This document shows positions 35,212 to 47,874 of a stretch of 64,000 nt of DNA, piece by piece. How positions within the stretch are numbered: the stretch's first letter is position 1; each line of letters starts with the position of its first letter. The stretch comes from Streptomyces sp. RFCAC02 (GTDB lineage Bacteria > Actinomycetota > Actinomycetes > Streptomycetales > Streptomycetaceae): positions 4,053,001-4,117,000 of the forward strand of contig NZ_SAUH01000001.1 of assembly GCF_004193175.1 (NCBI RefSeq), written 5' to 3'. A program made the position numbers and the translations under genes. The notes below the pieces were generated by a model. The model did not search any database, was not told the origin of the DNA, and worked only from the letters and a program-made list of their open reading frames with translations.

Positions 35212-37098
35212 GTGTCCGGGCAGAACACGGAAGTCACCGCCGCGGGCATCGCCCGGCTCGCCGGCGTGGGGCGCGCCGCGGTGAGCAACTGGCGCCGCCG
35301 GCATGACCACTTCCCCCGGCCGGTCGGCGGCACGGAGGCCAGTCCCACGTTCTCCCTCCCCGAGGTCGAACGCTGGCTCCGCCGCCACGGCAAGCTCGCC
35401 GAAGTGCCCCTGCGCGAGCGGCTGTGGCAGCTCGTCGAGTCCGATCCCGAGGGGACGGGGGAGGCCGTCGCGCGGCTCGGCGCACAGCTCCTCCAGCACG
35501 GCGCCGCGGCACCCCCCGACGCCGGTGACGCGGCCGCTGCCGTCGCCGCGCTCGCCGCCGAGACCTCGCCCGGCGACGCGTACGCCTTCCTGCTGGACCG
35601 TCACCTCGACGCCGCCGCCCGGCAGTTGACGACGACTCCGCCGGAGACGGCCGAGCTGATGGCCGCCCTCACCGGCCCCGCCGACTCCGTGTACGACCCC
35701 GCCTGCGGCCCCGGCACTCTGCTCGCCGCCGCCCGCGACGCCGAGGGCCGTCCGCCCGGCGAACTCCACGGCCAGGACACCGACCCGCTCCTCGCGCGCC
35801 TGAGCGGCATCCGCCTCGCCCTGCGCGGCGGCGCCGCCGGCGTCCGCGTCGAGACCGGCGACACGCTCCTCGCCGACGCGTTCCCCCACCTGACCGCCGA
35901 CGCCGTCCTGTGCCACCCCCCGTTCAACGAACGCCACTGGGGCCACGCCGACCTCACCTACGACCCCCGGTGGGAGTACGGCCTCCCCGCCCGCACCGAG
36001 TCCGAACTGGCCTGGGTCCAGCACGCCCTGGCCCGCCTGCGGCCCGGCGGCACCGCCGTCCTCCTCATGCCCCCGGCCGTCGCCTCCCGCCGCACCGGCC
36101 GTCGCGTCCGCGCGGGCCTCCTGCGGCGCGGCGCCCTGCGCGCCGTCATCGCGCTGCCCACCGGCGCCGCACCCCCGCACAACCTCCCGCTCCACCTGTG
36201 GGTCCTGCGCAAGCCCGACCCCGCGGCGGGCGGGCAGGCCCCCGCGCCCCGGCTCCTCGTCATCGAGACCGGTACGGCCGCCGTCCGCCCCGCGCCCGCC
36301 GGACGCGCAGGCGGCGGCGAGATCGACTGGTCCGCGCTGCGCCGCACCGTCCTCGGGGCGTGGACCGCGTTCGAGCGCGACGGCGACCTCGGGGAGCGGG
36401 CCGGGGTCCACCGCGCGCTGCCCGTCATCGACCTGCTGGACGACGAGGTGGACCTCGCCCCCGCCCGGCACCTCCCGCCGCCGGGGCACACCACCGGCAC
36501 GTCCGCCCTCGCCGCCGTCGAGCAGGACCTCCGGGACACCCTGCACCGCACCCTCGACCTCGCGCCCGCGCCGCACCCGCCCGGCGCCGAGGAGCCGAGC
36601 GGCCCCCACTGGTCCACCGTGACCGTCGGGGAACTCGCCCGCTCCGGCGCCCTCGAAGTGCACCTCGCGGGATCCGCGGCCGAGCCGCCGCCGGCCCGCG
36701 CGGGGGACGTCCTCGTGCCGCTGCTGCACGACGGCGAGACCGCGCCGTGCGTGGTGTCCGGCACGGAGGCCGGGCAGGTCCCCGACCGCCACACAGGCCT
36801 GCTGCGGCCCGATCCCGAGGCGCTGGACGCGTGGTTCCTGGCCGGTTTCCTGCGCGGCAGCGCGAACACCCGGCAGGCCAGCAGCTACGCGTCCAGCGCG
36901 GGCCGCGTCGACCTGCGGCGGCTCAAGGTCCCGCGGCTGCCGCTCGACGTGCAGCGGGGATACGGCCGCCGGTTCGCCGAACTCGCCGCGTTCGAGGCGG
37001 CGTTGCGGCACGCCGCCGATCTCGGCCGCCGTCTCGCCCAGGGGATGGTGGACGGCCTCACCGAGGGCACCGTACCGCCCGGCGGCCCGGCCGACTGA
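35212..37098 (+). CDS. Orphan N6-adenine methylase-like protein with N-terminal HTH and altered catalytic motif
   Basis: Protein of 628 residues. Residues about 8-60 are a helix-turn-helix (AAGIARLAGVGRAAVSNWRR). The middle is a type I HsdM-like methylase: SAM motif DPACGPGTLLAAA and the region CHPPFNERHWGHADLTYDPR, WVQHALARLRPGG, VIALPTGAAPPHNLP. The usual motif IV NPPF is HPPF here, so catalysis is doubtful. The C-terminal part (STVTVGELARSGALEVHLAG; ASSYASSAGRVDLRRLKVPR) resembles an HsdS half, giving modification and specificity in one chain. No HsdR is nearby. AGGAGG precedes GTG 35212. Downstream lie a membrane protein and a Ser/Thr kinase. Confidence 0.85.
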   Translation: MSGQNTEVTAAGIARLAGVGRAAVSNWRRRHDHFPRPVGGTEASPTFSLPEVERWLRRHGKLAEVPLRERLWQLVESDPEGTGEAVARLGAQLLQHGAAAPPDAGDAAAAVAALAAETSPGDAYAFLLDRHLDAAARQLTTTPPETAELMAALTGPADSVYDPACGPGTLLAAARDAEGRPPGELHGQDTDPLLARLSGIRLALRGGAAGVRVETGDTLLADAFPHLTADAVLCHPPFNERHWGHADLTYDPRWEYGLPARTESELAWVQHALARLRPGGTAVLLMPPAVASRRTGRRVRAGLLRRGALRAVIALPTGAAPPHNLPLHLWVLRKPDPAAGGQAPAPRLLVIETGTAAVRPAPAGRAGGGEIDWSALRRTVLGAWTAFERDGDLGERAGVHRALPVIDLLDDEVDLAPARHLPPPGHTTGTSALAAVEQDLRDTLHRTLDLAPAPHPPGAEEPSGPHWSTVTVGELARSGALEVHLAGSAAEPPPARAGDVLVPLLHDGETAPCVVSGTEAGQVPDRHTGLLRPDPEALDAWFLAGFLRGSANTRQASSYASSAGRVDLRRLKVPRLPLDVQRGYGRRFAELAAFEAALRHAADLGRRLAQGMVDGLTEGTVPPGGPAD

Positions 37099-37198
37099 TC
37101 CGGAACCGGAGAAACCGGGGCGCACCGTGGCGGACGGCCGGCGCGCCCCGGATATCATCCTGGTCCGAAACGGTCGAACGGAAGAACGAGGGGGCGCG

Positions 37199-37719
37199 AT
37201 GCACGGTCTGCCGGCGGCACCATCCCGGACACCGCGCCCTGCCACGCTGTCCCACGTCCTGCGCTGGGTGCTGGCCGCCGTGCCGTTCCTCTCGCTCGGC
37301 CTGCTGGCGTGGGTGCCGTTCATACGGATCGCGCGCATACGCCGCAGCCCGCTGTACTGGTTCGTCCTGGTCCTCTACTGCGCCCTGACGGTCGGGGAGA
37401 TCGTGTTCTTCGCCGTCGTCCCCGAGAACAGTGAGGGCGACCTGAGCGTGGTCGCCGGCTTCTACGTCGTGGTGCTCATGACGGGGGGTACGTGCCACGC
37501 CGCCGTGGCCGGGAGCCCCGCCCCCGAGCCGCCGCACGCGGCCGTCGCCGACGCCGAGACCCTCGCCGTCGGCCCCGCCCACGCGGCCCCGCCCCGCCGC
37601 ACCCCCACCGTCATCGCCCCCGCGCCGCCCCCCGCCGTGCCGCCCTCGCCCCGCATGTGCCAGGTCGCCTCGGAGCTGGACGAACTCGACGCGTACCTCA
37701 AGGGCCAGGAGAACGGCAC

Positions 37720-37723
<4 letters not shown>
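37199..37723 (+). CDS. Small membrane protein, kinase-linked
   Basis: About 174 residues. Three predicted helices (SHVLRWVLAAVPFLSLGLLA; LYWFVLVLYCALTVGEIVFF; LSVVAGFYVVVLMTGGTCHA) are followed by a proline/alanine-rich cytosolic tail (PRRTPTVIAPAPPPAVPPSP) and a short helix, ASELDELDAYLKGQENG. The stop overlaps the kinase start as GTGA, so the two are translated together; the tail is a reasonable kinase target or docking segment, which is inference. Start ATG 37199 follows GAGGGGGC. Confidence 0.75.
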
Positions 37724-38991
<1,268 letters not shown>

Positions 38992-39013
38992 CCGCGCGCC
39001 GCGCCCGTTCCGG

Positions 39014-39085
39014 CTCCCCCGCCAGGACTCGAACCTGGACTTACGACACCAAAAATCGCAGTGCTGCCGATTACACCACAGGGGA
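39014..39085 (-). tRNA. tRNA-Gln (anticodon TTG)
   Basis: 72-base gene read on the minus strand. Acceptor TCCCCTG pairs with CGGGGGA at the 3' end; the anticodon stem GCGAT/GTCGT encloses the loop TTTTGGT with anticodon TTG; the T-arm has CAGG-TTCGAGT-CCTG. CCA is not encoded. It lies in the gap between the convergent-side kinase stop and the next histidine kinase. Confidence 0.93.
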
Positions 39086-39244
39086 CCACCCGCGCAGCGG
39101 GGTTCGGGGGTCTGCGCCCCCCGGCTCCCGCCGGGCACCCCACACTATGCCAGTCCGCACGGGCTTCCCGCGACGGTCCGCGACCGGTACCGACCCGCCG
39201 CACCCACCTGAAAAGGTGCGGATCGCGCCCGTAGGCTGGTCGTC

Positions 39245-40567
39245 ATGGAGACAACGGGGGAGGAGCACCCGGCCGGTGGGGGATACCGGCTGTGGTGGTG
39301 GACGCGGCGGCGGAGCGCCGCCCTGGACGCGGGGCTCGCGGTGCTGTCCGCGCTGGAGTGCGTCGTGCAGGGCCTCGGATTCGCGCAGCGGACGGGCGTC
39401 CCGGCGTGGCCGATCCTGCTGCTCGGCGTGGCGGCCGGCCTGTCGCTGATCGTGCGGCGCCGCCTGCCGCTGGCCGTCGTCCTGGTGTCGATCGCGATCC
39501 TGCCGACCGGCATGGGCAGCGTCCTGTCGATGGTGGGGCTCTACACCCTGGCCACGACCGAGGCGCCGCGCCGCGTCGTCGGGCTGCTCGCGGTGATGGA
39601 GACGGGCGGCACGTTCCTCGTCACCTACCTGATGCTCGGGCGGGACCGGTACCTGGCCGCCGAGCCGCTGTTCCGGCCGCTGGTCGCCGGCATCTTCGCG
39701 GTCGTGTTCGTCGTGCCGCCGGTGCTGCTCGGCGCGTACGTGCGGGCGAAGCGCCGTCTCGTGGAAACGCTGCAGGACCGCGCGCTCGGACTCGAACGCG
39801 AACTCGCGCTGCTCGCCGAGCGGGCCGAGGAGCGGGCGGAGTGGGCGCGCGGCGAGGAGCGCCGCCGCATAGCCCGCGAGATGCACGATGTCGTGGCGCA
39901 CCGGGTCAGCCTCATGGTGGTGCACGCAGCCGCCGTCGCCGCCGTCGCGCCGAAGGACCCGCAGAAGGCCGCCGACAACGCCGCCCTCATCGGGGACATG
40001 GGCCGTCAGGCCCTCACCGAGCTGCGCACCATGCTGGGCGTCCTGCGCGCGGGCGACGCGGGCGGGGCGCCGGCCGCTGCCCGGCTCGCCGAGGTCGCCA
40101 CCGCTTCCGTCCGCGACCGGCCGGGCCGGGACGCGGGCGCGGCCGCCGGGCAGCCGGGGCCGGCGCTCGCCGAGGTCGCGACGCTGGTGGACGAGTCGCG
40201 CGCGGCCGGCATGGCGGTCGACCTGTCCGTCGAGGGCGAGCCGCGCGGCTACGCCCCGCCGGTCGAGTCGACGGCGTACCGGGTGGTGCAGGAGGCCCTG
40301 ACGAACGTGCACAAGCACGCGGCCGGCGCGTCGGCCCGCGTCCGGCTCGCCCACCGCGACGGCGAGGTCGCCGTCCTCGTGCAGAACGACCCGCCGGTCC
40401 GCGCCCAGGTGCCCGCCCCGCGCCTGCCGAGCGGCGGGAACGGCCTGGTCGGCATGCGGGAGCGCGTGATGGCGCTGGGCGGCGGCTTCGTGTCGGGGCC
40501 GTCGGACGGCGGCGGCTTCCGGGTGTCCGCCGTCATCCCCGACCGGAAGGACCCGTGCGATGTCTGA
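39245..40567 (+). CDS. Membrane sensor histidine kinase (HisKA_3), no adjacent regulator
   Basis: Protein of 440 residues. Several N-terminal helices (about 27-165; SALDAGLAVLSALECVV region onward to FAVVFVVPPVLLGAYV) are followed by a coiled linker, the H-box REMHDVVAHRVSLMVV, N-box VQEALTNVHKHA and a nucleotide-binding end NGLVGMRERVMALGG. The HisKA_3 class normally pairs with NarL-type regulators, but the next gene is a cytochrome P450 that overlaps it by 8 bases. The kinase therefore appears orphan and co-expressed with the P450. Confidence 0.9.
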   Translation: METTGEEHPAGGGYRLWWWTRRRSAALDAGLAVLSALECVVQGLGFAQRTGVPAWPILLLGVAAGLSLIVRRRLPLAVVLVSIAILPTGMGSVLSMVGLYTLATTEAPRRVVGLLAVMETGGTFLVTYLMLGRDRYLAAEPLFRPLVAGIFAVVFVVPPVLLGAYVRAKRRLVETLQDRALGLERELALLAERAEERAEWARGEERRRIAREMHDVVAHRVSLMVVHAAAVAAVAPKDPQKAADNAALIGDMGRQALTELRTMLGVLRAGDAGGAPAAARLAEVATASVRDRPGRDAGAAAGQPGPALAEVATLVDESRAAGMAVDLSVEGEPRGYAPPVESTAYRVVQEALTNVHKHAAGASARVRLAHRDGEVAVLVQNDPPVRAQVPAPRLPSGGNGLVGMRERVMALGGGFVSGPSDGGGFRVSAVIPDRKDPCDV

Positions 40568-41813
40568 CGGGTGCCCGGCCGGGGGGCTGTTCGGCCCGGG
40601 GTTCGCGGCCGACCCGTACCCCGCGTACGCCTGGCTGCGCGAGCACGCGCCGGTGCACCGTGCCACGCTGCCGAGCGGGGTGTCCGCCTGGCTCGTGACC
40701 CGCTACGCCGACGCCCGCCGCGCCCTCGCCGACCCCCGCCTCAGCAAGAATCCGCAGGCGCACACCGCCGAGGCGCACGCGCAGGGCCGTGTCGGCATCC
40801 CCGGGGAGCGCGGCGCGGGCGTCATGACGCACCTGCTCAACATCGACCCGCCCGACCACACGCGGCTGCGGCGCCTGGTGTCGGCCGCGTTCACGCCGCG
40901 CCGCGTCGCCGCGTTCGAGCCGCGGGTGCGGGAGCTGGCCCACCGGCTCGTGGACGGGTTCGCGGGCCGGGGCGAGGCGGACCTGATCGACGCGTTCGCG
41001 TTCCCGCTGCCGATCTACGCGATCTGCGACCTGCTGGGCGTGCCGGCCGCCGACCAGGAGGACTTCCGGGAGTGGGCCGGGATGATGCTGCACACCACCG
41101 GCCGGCGCGGCGGCGTGGGGCGCGCGGTCAAGCGGATGCGCGCGTATCTGACCGACCTGATCCACCGCAAGCGCGACGACCTGGGCGACGACCTGATCTC
41201 CGGCCTGATCCGCGCGTCGGACCACGGTGAGCAGCTCACCGAGGACGAGGCGGCGGCGATGGCGTTCATCCTGCTGTTCGCCGGCTTCGAGACGACCGTC
41301 AACCTCATCGGGAACGGCCTGCACACCCTGCTGCGCCGCCCGGCCGACCTGGACCGGCTGCGCGCGGTGTTCGACGCGGGGGACGACGGCGCGGCGGGCC
41401 GTGCCGTGGAGGAACTGCTGCGCTTCGACGGGCCGGTGGAGCTGGCGACCTGGCGGTTCGCGAACGAGCCGCTGACGCTCGGCGGGCAGCGGGTGGAGCG
41501 CGGCGACCCCGTCCTGGTGGTGCTGGCCGCCGCCGACCGCGACCCGGCGCGGTTCACCGACCCGGACCGGCTCGACCTCGGCCGCGGCGACAACCCGCAT
41601 CTCGGGTACGGGCACGGCATCCATTACTGTCTGGGTGCGCCGCTGGCCCGTCTCGAGGGCCGGGTCGCGTTCGAGGTCCTGCTGCGGCGGCTGCCGGATC
41701 TGCGGCTGGCGGGCGATCTCGACGCGCTGCGCTGGCGCGGCGGTCTGATCATGCGGGGATTGCGCTCCCTTCCCGTGAAGTTCACCGCGGAACGGATGAC
41801 CGGGAGTCAATAG
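40560..41813 (+). CDS. Cytochrome P450 (CYP107-like)
   Basis: Monooxygenase of 417 residues. DPPDHTRLRRLVSAAFTPRR (C-helix), I-helix LLFAGFETTVNLIGNG, the ExxR motif in EELLRFDGPVE and the haem loop LGYGHGIHYCLGAPLARLEG with axial Cys near 357. The haem loop begins with Tyr in place of the usual Phe. Class-I bacterial P450s need ferredoxin and reductase, not seen here. There is no biosynthetic cluster around it; translational coupling to a histidine kinase is the main context. Substrate unknown. Confidence 0.93.
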   Translation: MSDGCPAGGLFGPGFAADPYPAYAWLREHAPVHRATLPSGVSAWLVTRYADARRALADPRLSKNPQAHTAEAHAQGRVGIPGERGAGVMTHLLNIDPPDHTRLRRLVSAAFTPRRVAAFEPRVRELAHRLVDGFAGRGEADLIDAFAFPLPIYAICDLLGVPAADQEDFREWAGMMLHTTGRRGGVGRAVKRMRAYLTDLIHRKRDDLGDDLISGLIRASDHGEQLTEDEAAAMAFILLFAGFETTVNLIGNGLHTLLRRPADLDRLRAVFDAGDDGAAGRAVEELLRFDGPVELATWRFANEPLTLGGQRVERGDPVLVVLAAADRDPARFTDPDRLDLGRGDNPHLGYGHGIHYCLGAPLARLEGRVAFEVLLRRLPDLRLAGDLDALRWRGGLIMRGLRSLPVKFTAERMTGSQ

Positions 41814-41928
41814 TGTGATCCGGGCGTGATCTTCGTGGGACCGGCTTGTGATCGCGCGGTGGGGAGGAATAAGTTCCCCTCAGTCGCATCGGTAGTCGCA
41901 TCGGTGTTCGTACAGGGAGGCCCAACAC

Positions 41929-42234
41929 ATGCGCTCGCGGACTGGTCGTCGCCGTCGCCCCCAGCAGGTCAGGGACGAGGGCCGCGCGGGGCTGACACCG
42001 GGCGCCGGCGGGTTCTCCGCCCTGCTGCCCGGGCTGCGTCCGGAGTCGAGGGAGGAGTACGGCGACGACGTCGACTGGGCCGAGGAGGCCGAGGAGGCGC
42101 AGGCCGAGGAGGAGATGGGCGGGCCGGAGGAGTCGGGCCGGCGGATGCCCCTCGGGACGTCGCTCAGTGTCGTGTTCGCGGCCCGTCTCGGGCCGGTGTT
42201 CGGGGGGCGTCAGGTCACGCGCGCGGGGGTCTGA
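41929..42234 (+). CDS. Small acidic hypothetical protein
   Basis: Possible protein of 101 residues. It has a basic start (RSRTGRRRRPQQVRDEGRA), an acidic middle (DDVDWAEEAEEAQAEEEMG) and a hydrophobic end (GTSLSVVFAARLGPVF). AGGGAGG is 9 bases before the ATG. No family recognised. A 12-base tandem duplication (41882-41905) lies just upstream. It could be a spurious frame, but the ribosome-binding site and charge segregation favour a gene. Confidence 0.5.
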   Translation: MRSRTGRRRRPQQVRDEGRAGLTPGAGGFSALLPGLRPESREEYGDDVDWAEEAEEAQAEEEMGGPEESGRRMPLGTSLSVVFAARLGPVFGGRQVTRAGV

Positions 42235-42362
42235 CGCGCGTCGCGGACCGTGGCCGCGCAGGCCCGGGCGGAGTGTGACGATCCTCTCGCGTTCCGCCCG
42301 TCCCGTCCGGCGTGTCCGTCCTGTCCGATTGCCGTATGACCTGCGTGGATGCGGGGTGTTGA

Positions 42363-43403
<1,041 letters not shown>

Positions 43404-43420
43404 CCGGCCGCACGGGCGCG

Positions 43421-43463
43421 AAACCCGGTGCGCGGTGGCCGCGAGGCCCCGCGCACCGGGTTT
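43421..43463 (+). terminator. Rho-independent terminator of rpf
   Basis: 15-bp perfect stem (43421-43435 with 43449-43463) followed by TTTTCTT, the most canonical intrinsic terminator in the window. Confidence 0.9.
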
Positions 43464-43569
43464 TCTTCCCCGATTGAACAAAGTCCGGCGGCGTCTGACC
43501 AGCGAGTTCTTCCGATGTTCAGCCCGTAGCGGCGAGCTGAGGGGAGGCACCGGCCCCGGGGCCGGTTAG

Positions 43570-44898
<1,329 letters not shown>

Positions 44899-45043
44899 CG
44901 CGCCGCACGCCCGCCCGCGACATGGGCGCGCCACCGGCCGCCCCGCCGCCCCTCCCCGCCGTCCGTCCCGTACGGTGGCGGGGACGGGGTGCGCGGTCGC
45001 GAGGCGACGGCGCAGGCGACACGGCAGGCGAACGGGAGGCGAT

Positions 45044-45538
45044 GTGGCCGCGGACCGGGACCGGTTCTCCACCGCCACCAGGCTCAGGGCGCTCGGCGAG
45101 CAGGCCGCCGCGCGGGTGTACCGCGCGCAGAGCCGCAGGCTCGCGCCCCGGCCGCCGCGCCGGGTACGCCTGACGGGCCGGGCCGCCGTCCTCGCCCTCG
45201 TGGTCTGCTCGCTCGTGGTGGCACTGGCGTATCCGCTGCGCCAGTACATCCAGCAGCGTTCCGAGATCGCCGACCAGCGCCGCCAGGCCGAGGAGGCCGC
45301 CGACCGCGTCGCTGAGCTGCGGGACGAGAAGGCCCGCTGGCAGGACGACGCGTACGTCCGGCAGCAGGCCAGGGAGCGCCTGATGTACGTGGAGCCCGGC
45401 GAGATCGGCTACGTCGTCCCGGACGACGGCGACGACGCGGAGGACGCCGGGGACGAGCCGGAGAACCGGGGCGCCGCCGCCGACCGCCCGTGGCACGAGA
45501 GGATGTGGGACGGCGTGGACCGGGCCGACACTCCCTGA
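45044..45538 (+). CDS. divIC: Septum formation initiator (DivIC/FtsB-like)
   Basis: Bitopic division protein of 164 residues. A basic cytosolic N terminus is followed by one helix (AAVLALVVCSLVVALAYPLR) and an extracytoplasmic coiled coil (IQQRSEIADQRRQAEEAADR, VAELRDEKARWQDDAYVRQQ), then the FtsB/DivIC box ARERLMYVEPGEIGYVVPDD and an acidic tail. It bridges FtsL and FtsQ at the septum. GTG at 45044 with GGGAGG is preferred to a longer upstream reading. Placement after eno is typical of actinobacteria. Confidence 0.93.
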   Translation: MAADRDRFSTATRLRALGEQAAARVYRAQSRRLAPRPPRRVRLTGRAAVLALVVCSLVVALAYPLRQYIQQRSEIADQRRQAEEAADRVAELRDEKARWQDDAYVRQQARERLMYVEPGEIGYVVPDDGDDAEDAGDEPENRGAAADRPWHERMWDGVDRADTP

Positions 45539-45586
45539 GCCGCGCCGCCGACCGCACCACCGCCGCACCGACGAAGAAGTGACCCC

Positions 45587-46117
45587 GTGGAGACTCCCTC
45601 CCCCGCCGACACCGCCGCCGTGCGGGAGCAGCTCGGCCGCCCCCCGCGCGGCCTGCGCGCCGTCGCGCACCGCTGCCCCTGCGGCAACCCCGACGTGGTC
45701 GAGACCGCGCCCCGCCTGCCGGACGGCACACCGTTCCCGACGACGTACTACCTGACCTGCCCGCGCGCCGCGTCCGCGATCGGCACGCTGGAGGCGAACG
45801 GCGTCATGAAGGAGATGACGGCGCGCCTCGCGGCCGATCCCGACCTCGCCGCCGCCTACCGCGCCGCGCACGAGGACTACCTGAAGCGCCGCGACGCCAT
45901 CGAGGTGCTCGCCGGCTTCCCGAGCGCGGGCGGCATGCCGGACCGCGTGAAGTGCCTGCACGTCCTGGTCGCGCACTCGCTGGCCGCCGGCCCCGGCGTG
46001 AACCCGCTGGGCGACGAGGCCATCGCGATGCTGCCGGAGTGGTGGCGCAAGGGGCCGTGCGTGCCGCGCGACGGCGAGGCCAGTGACACCGACCACGACA
46101 AGGGGGACCCGGCATGA
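45587..46117 (+). CDS. DUF501 family protein
   Basis: Protein of 176 residues matching DUF501: REQLGRPPRGLRAVAHRCPC, PDVVETAPRLPDGTPFPTTY, YLTCPRAASAIGTLEANGVM and RVKCLHVLVAHSLAAGPGVN. The conserved Cys/His residues (CPCG, TCPRA, KCLHVLVAHSLA) could bind a metal or form an active site; biochemical function is not known. It is almost always found between divIC and ppx, as here, and its stop overlaps ppx (ATGA), suggesting a linked role. Confidence 0.92.
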   Translation: METPSPADTAAVREQLGRPPRGLRAVAHRCPCGNPDVVETAPRLPDGTPFPTTYYLTCPRAASAIGTLEANGVMKEMTARLAADPDLAAAYRAAHEDYLKRRDAIEVLAGFPSAGGMPDRVKCLHVLVAHSLAAGPGVNPLGDEAIAMLPEWWRKGPCVPRDGEASDTDHDKGDPA

Positions 46118-47064
46118 CGGCCGTCGCCGCGATCGACTGCGGGACCAACTCGATCCGCCTGCTCGTCGCCCGGATCGATCCGGACAGCGGTCTGCTGACG
46201 GACCTGGACCGGCGCATGGAGATCGTGCGGCTCGGGCAGGGCGTGGACCGGACGGGGCGGCTGGCCCCCGAGGCGCTGGAGCGGACGTTCGCTGCCTGCC
46301 GGGCGTACGCGGAGGCGATCCGCGCGCACGGTGTCACGCCGGACCGGGTGCGGTTCGTCGCGACCTCGGCGTCCCGCGACGCGGAGAACCGCGACGACTT
46401 CACCGGCGGCGTCCGGGACATCCTGGGTGTCGTGCCCGAGGTCGTCACGGGCGACGAGGAGGCCGCGCTGTCGTTCACCGGCGCCACGCGTGAACTCGCC
46501 GCCGGCACCTACCTGGTGACGGACATCGGCGGCGGCTCCACGGAGTTCGTGCTCGGCGGGGGCGACGTACGGGCCGCCCGCAGCGTGGACATCGGCTGCG
46601 TACGCCTCACGGAACGGCACCTGGCCGGCCCGGACGGCACGATCGCCGACCCGCCGTCGGACGCGCAGCTCGCCGCCATGACGGCCGACGTGGACGCCGC
46701 GCTCGACCAGGCCGAGGAGCGGGTGCCGCTGACGTCGGCGGACACGCTGGTCGGCCTCGCCGGCTCGGTGACGACGGTCGCGGCGATCGCGCTCGGCCTG
46801 ACGTCGTACGACCCGGCCGCGATCCACCACGCCCGCATCGGGATCGACCGGGTGCGGGAGACGACGGACCGGCTGCTGTCCGCGACGCACGCGGAGCGCG
46901 CGGCGATCCCGGTGATGCACCCGGGCCGCGTGGACGTGATCGGCGCGGGCGCGCTGATCCTGCGCCGCATCATGGAACGCACGGGCGCCCGCGAGGTCGT
47001 GGTGAGCGAACACGACATCCTGGACGGCATCGCCTTCTCGGTCGCGGAACGCACCGGCGCCTGA
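46114..47064 (+). CDS. ppx: Exopolyphosphatase (Ppx/GppA family)
   Basis: Protein of 316 residues with the ASKHA fold: phosphate-1 loop AAIDCGTNSIRLLVA, RFVATSASRDAENRDDF, phosphate-2 loop VTDIGGGSTEFVLGG and VGLAGSVTTVAAIALGL. This is the short two-domain form found in actinobacteria, which hydrolyses polyphosphate and sometimes (p)ppGpp. It ends the eno-divIC-DUF501-ppx run. Its 3' end is overlapped by the minus-strand methyltransferase remnant. Confidence 0.95.
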   Translation: MTAVAAIDCGTNSIRLLVARIDPDSGLLTDLDRRMEIVRLGQGVDRTGRLAPEALERTFAACRAYAEAIRAHGVTPDRVRFVATSASRDAENRDDFTGGVRDILGVVPEVVTGDEEAALSFTGATRELAAGTYLVTDIGGGSTEFVLGGGDVRAARSVDIGCVRLTERHLAGPDGTIADPPSDAQLAAMTADVDAALDQAEERVPLTSADTLVGLAGSVTTVAAIALGLTSYDPAAIHHARIGIDRVRETTDRLLSATHAERAAIPVMHPGRVDVIGAGALILRRIMERTGAREVVVSEHDILDGIAFSVAERTGA

Positions 47065-47683
47065 CCTCACCCACCGGGAGCTGCCGGGGGAACAGGTCCC
47101 GCACGAGTTCCGCGAGGGACACGGCGGGACCCCCCTCGGCCAGCACGGCCCCGGCCTCCCGGACCAGCACCTCGTCGGCGGCCTCCTCTGCCCGGTCCAC
47201 GCCCGCCACGGCTGTGACGATCAGCGTCCCGATGTGCCCCGGCCGGGGCGCGTCCAGCACAGCGGCCTCGGCCGTCGTGAAGCCGGCTCGCAGCAGGAGC
47301 CGTTCCCATACGGCGGGGCGGTACGAGTACCGGTAGGTGAACTGCGCGCGCCCCGCGAACCCGCCCTTGTACATGCCCTGCGGCCCGTACGCGCCGGGGA
47401 TGGCGGGCGGCTGCGAGAACACGAACCGTCCACCGTCCGCGAGTCGCGCCCGCACCAGGGGGAAGAGCCGCGACGGATCTGCGAACCAGGCGGCGCCGAA
47501 GACCGAGTACACGGCGTCGTAGCGGTCGGAGTGGCCGGCGAGCCAGTCGATGACCTCGCCCTGCTCGATGCGGACACCGAACGGCGTCCACCGCTCGGCC
47601 GCCAGCCGCACCATGCGCGGCGACAGATCGACACCTGTGGCCTTCACACCGCGCCCGGCCAGATACGCGAGCGCGCGCCCGGT
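46970..47683 (-). pseudogene. SAM-dependent methyltransferase, 5'-truncated
   Basis: The frame shows the later part of a class I methyltransferase: TGRALAYLAGRGVKATGVDL (end of motif I onward), SPRMVRLAAERWTPFGVRIE, YDAVYSVFGAAWFADPSRLF, VRARLADGGRFVFSQPP and YSYRPAVWERLLLRAGF. The start, including strand beta-1 and the glycines of motif I (expected LDLGCG before TGRAL), is missing; sequence upstream of about 47683 is unrelated. Its 3' end runs 95 bases into ppx with an arginine-rich ending, suggesting the stop was lost too. Translation could start at the GTG of VKATGV, but the product would lack the SAM loop. Confidence 0.65.
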
Positions 47684-47727
47684 GCGGCGGTGGATGGGTG
47701 GGCATGTGGTGCTCCCGGAACGGTGGA

Positions 47728-47765
47728 CCCGCGCGGCCGGGCATGGGGGAACCCGGCCGCGCGGG
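47728..47765. terminator. Hairpin upstream of methyltransferase remnant
   Basis: 14-bp perfect stem (47728-47741 with 47752-47765), 10-base loop. It lies beyond the 5' end of the truncated methyltransferase and could terminate a minus-strand transcript entering from the small gene at 47875. Confidence 0.55.
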
Positions 47766-47874
47766 AGTCTGCGGACGCGGCCCTGACCCGACGGCCGCCT
47801 GGGTTGTTCGCCCCCGCCCCTCCGGCGGTGCAGCGCCGGAGGGACGGGGAGTTGGGGAGAGGACTCGCGCGCCC

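Noticed and set aside
40560..41813. P450 plus kinase as part of a secondary-metabolite cluster
   Set aside because: No synthase, carrier protein, tailoring genes or transporter of such a cluster is present on either side.
41882..41905. Perfect 12-base tandem duplication before a small gene
   Set aside because: Only two units and no further copies; not a CRISPR or variable-number array on this evidence.
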